The position numbers and the translations under genes were made by a program. A stretch of DNA of 6,753 nt from Candidatus Omnitrophota bacterium (GTDB taxonomy: Bacteria; Omnitrophota; Gorgyraeia; Zapsychrales; Fredricksoniimonadaceae). Where the stretch lies: the NCBI GenBank assembly GCA_016196515.1, contig JACPXN010000034.1, positions 1-6,753 on the forward strand. The letters run 5' to 3'. A model generated the notes under the pieces. It saw nothing but the letters and a program-made list of their open reading frames with translations, was not told the origin of the DNA and ran no database searches. Every line of letters begins with the position of its first letter. The stretch's first letter is position 1. Positions 6,024 through 6,753 of the stretch are shown here, one piece after another.

Positions 6024-6753
6024 TCATAAAAGTGCGTCAACCGCCTGTTTTTCACTTAAAAGCTCCTCTAAGGTGAGTTTGATCCTGGCTTTAGCAAAGT
6101 CGTTGTGATTTAAGCCCCCAACGATTTCCCAGTCCTGTCCATTGGAACGCAAGGGAAAACCAAACATAATGCCTTGCGGGATGCCGTAACTGCCGTCCGA
6201 TGCAACCGCGGCGGAAAAGAACAAGCCGGCAGGTGTGGGCGTCATGATGTTGCGGACCGTATCCACCGCCGCGTTGGCCGCGGAAGCCGCGGAAGAAAGC
6301 CCCCTGGCCTTGATGATGGCGGCCCCGCGTTTCTGCACGGTTGCGATGAACGCGCCTTCCAGCCACGCCTTGTCGGTGATGACTTCCGTCGCCGGACGGC
6401 CATCAATAGTGGCATTATAAAAATCGGGGTATTGCGTCGCCGAATGATTGCCCCAGACGGCTATTCTGCCGACGGAGGTGATGGCAACAGAGGCCTTTTG
6501 GGCCAATTGCGCCGCGGCGCGGTTCTGGTCCAGCATGGTCATGGCAAAAAAATTCTTCGCCGGGATGTTCGTGCAAACGGCCTTGGCGATATAGGCATTG
6601 GTATTGCAGGGATTGCCGACGACCAGGATCTTGCACGCCGGCTTGGCCGCTTGGGAAAGCGCCTTGCCCTGCTCGATAAACACCCCGCCGTTGATCTTCA
6701 GCAGATCGCCGCGCTCCATGCCTTCCTTGCGCGGAACGCTGCCGACGAGGAGC
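6024..6753 (-). CDS. mdh: Malate dehydrogenase, C-terminal 242 residues (start beyond right edge)
   Basis: The frame is open to the right edge, so the gene is cut at its 5' end. The visible part begins LLVGSVPRKEGMERGDLL; an internal ATG at 6719 is not the real start. It matches the cytosolic-type NAD-dependent malate dehydrogenases (the Thermus, Chlamydia and plant cytosol type), which interconvert malate and oxaloacetate. Numbered from the first visible codon, Arg8 and Arg14 sit in the substrate loop (PRKEGMER). The NPCNTNA segment (48-53 region) follows. LDQNRA holds Asp75 and Arg78, and WGNHS holds the catalytic His103. GLSSAASAANAA, SDGSYGIPQGIMFGFP and the C-terminal helix are all typical. 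The roughly 85 missing N-terminal residues would carry the NAD-binding Rossmann loop. It ends with TGA, unlike the TAA stops of the Tad genes, and lies in a different frame. It is a housekeeping gene, probably not functionally tied to the Tad operon. Confidence 0.95.
   Translation of the reverse strand, partial: LLVGSVPRKEGMERGDLLKINGGVFIEQGKALSQAAKPACKILVVGNPCNTNAYIAKAVCTNIPAKNFFAMTMLDQNRAAAQLAQKASVAITSVGRIAVWGNHSATQYPDFYNATIDGRPATEVITDKAWLEGAFIATVQKRGAAIIKARGLSSAASAANAAVDTVRNIMTPTPAGLFFSAAVASDGSYGIPQGIMFGFPLRSNGQDWEIVGGLNHNDFAKARIKLTLEELLSEKQAVDALL

Noticed and set aside
1..6753. CRISPR arrays, tRNA or rRNA genes, transposase or phage genes
   Set aside because: No regularly spaced repeats, RNA-gene motifs or mobile-element proteins were seen on either strand.

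Overview
The window holds a minus-strand operon for a Tad (tight adherence, Flp-type) pilus or secretion machine. It sits downstream of a malate dehydrogenase gene that is cut by the right edge. In order of transcription (right to left) the genes are: mdh (3' part); an intergenic promoter region; a lipoprotein with a parvulin-like domain; a CpaB/RcpC-like inner-membrane protein; a CpaC/RcpA-type outer-membrane secretin with a TonB-like C-terminal domain; one 718-residue protein that joins a CpaE/TadZ-type MinD/ParA ATPase to a CpaF/TadA-type motor ATPase; and the first 45 codons of a DUF192 protein that runs off the left edge. No protein-coding gene on the plus strand is supported.

The organism is a bacterium with an outer membrane, shown by the secretin and the lipoprotein. 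A 22-bp perfect palindrome of the GCCTGCC/GGCAGGC type sits in one intergenic gap. From memory, such palindromes are frequent in genomes of uncultured candidate phyla. With the unusual domain make-up of the Tad genes, this makes a lineage such as Omnitrophota (or another poorly cultured Gram-negative phylum) plausible, but this is an inference and not a taxonomic call.

The likely working model starts with the lipoprotein chaperone helping assembly in the periplasm. The secretin forms the outer-membrane pore. The CpaB-like protein links the inner membrane to the secretin. The CpaE-CpaF fusion supplies both the localisation/partner ATPase and the hexameric motor at the cytoplasmic face. The platform proteins (TadB/TadC), Flp pilin and prepilin peptidase are not in the window and may lie beyond the left edge.

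The points most worth a second look are the CpaE-CpaF fusion, the secretin-TonB fusion, the CpaB-like protein whose usual SAF region appears to be replaced by a coiled coil, and the parvulin-like lipoprotein that has lost both conserved active-site histidines.
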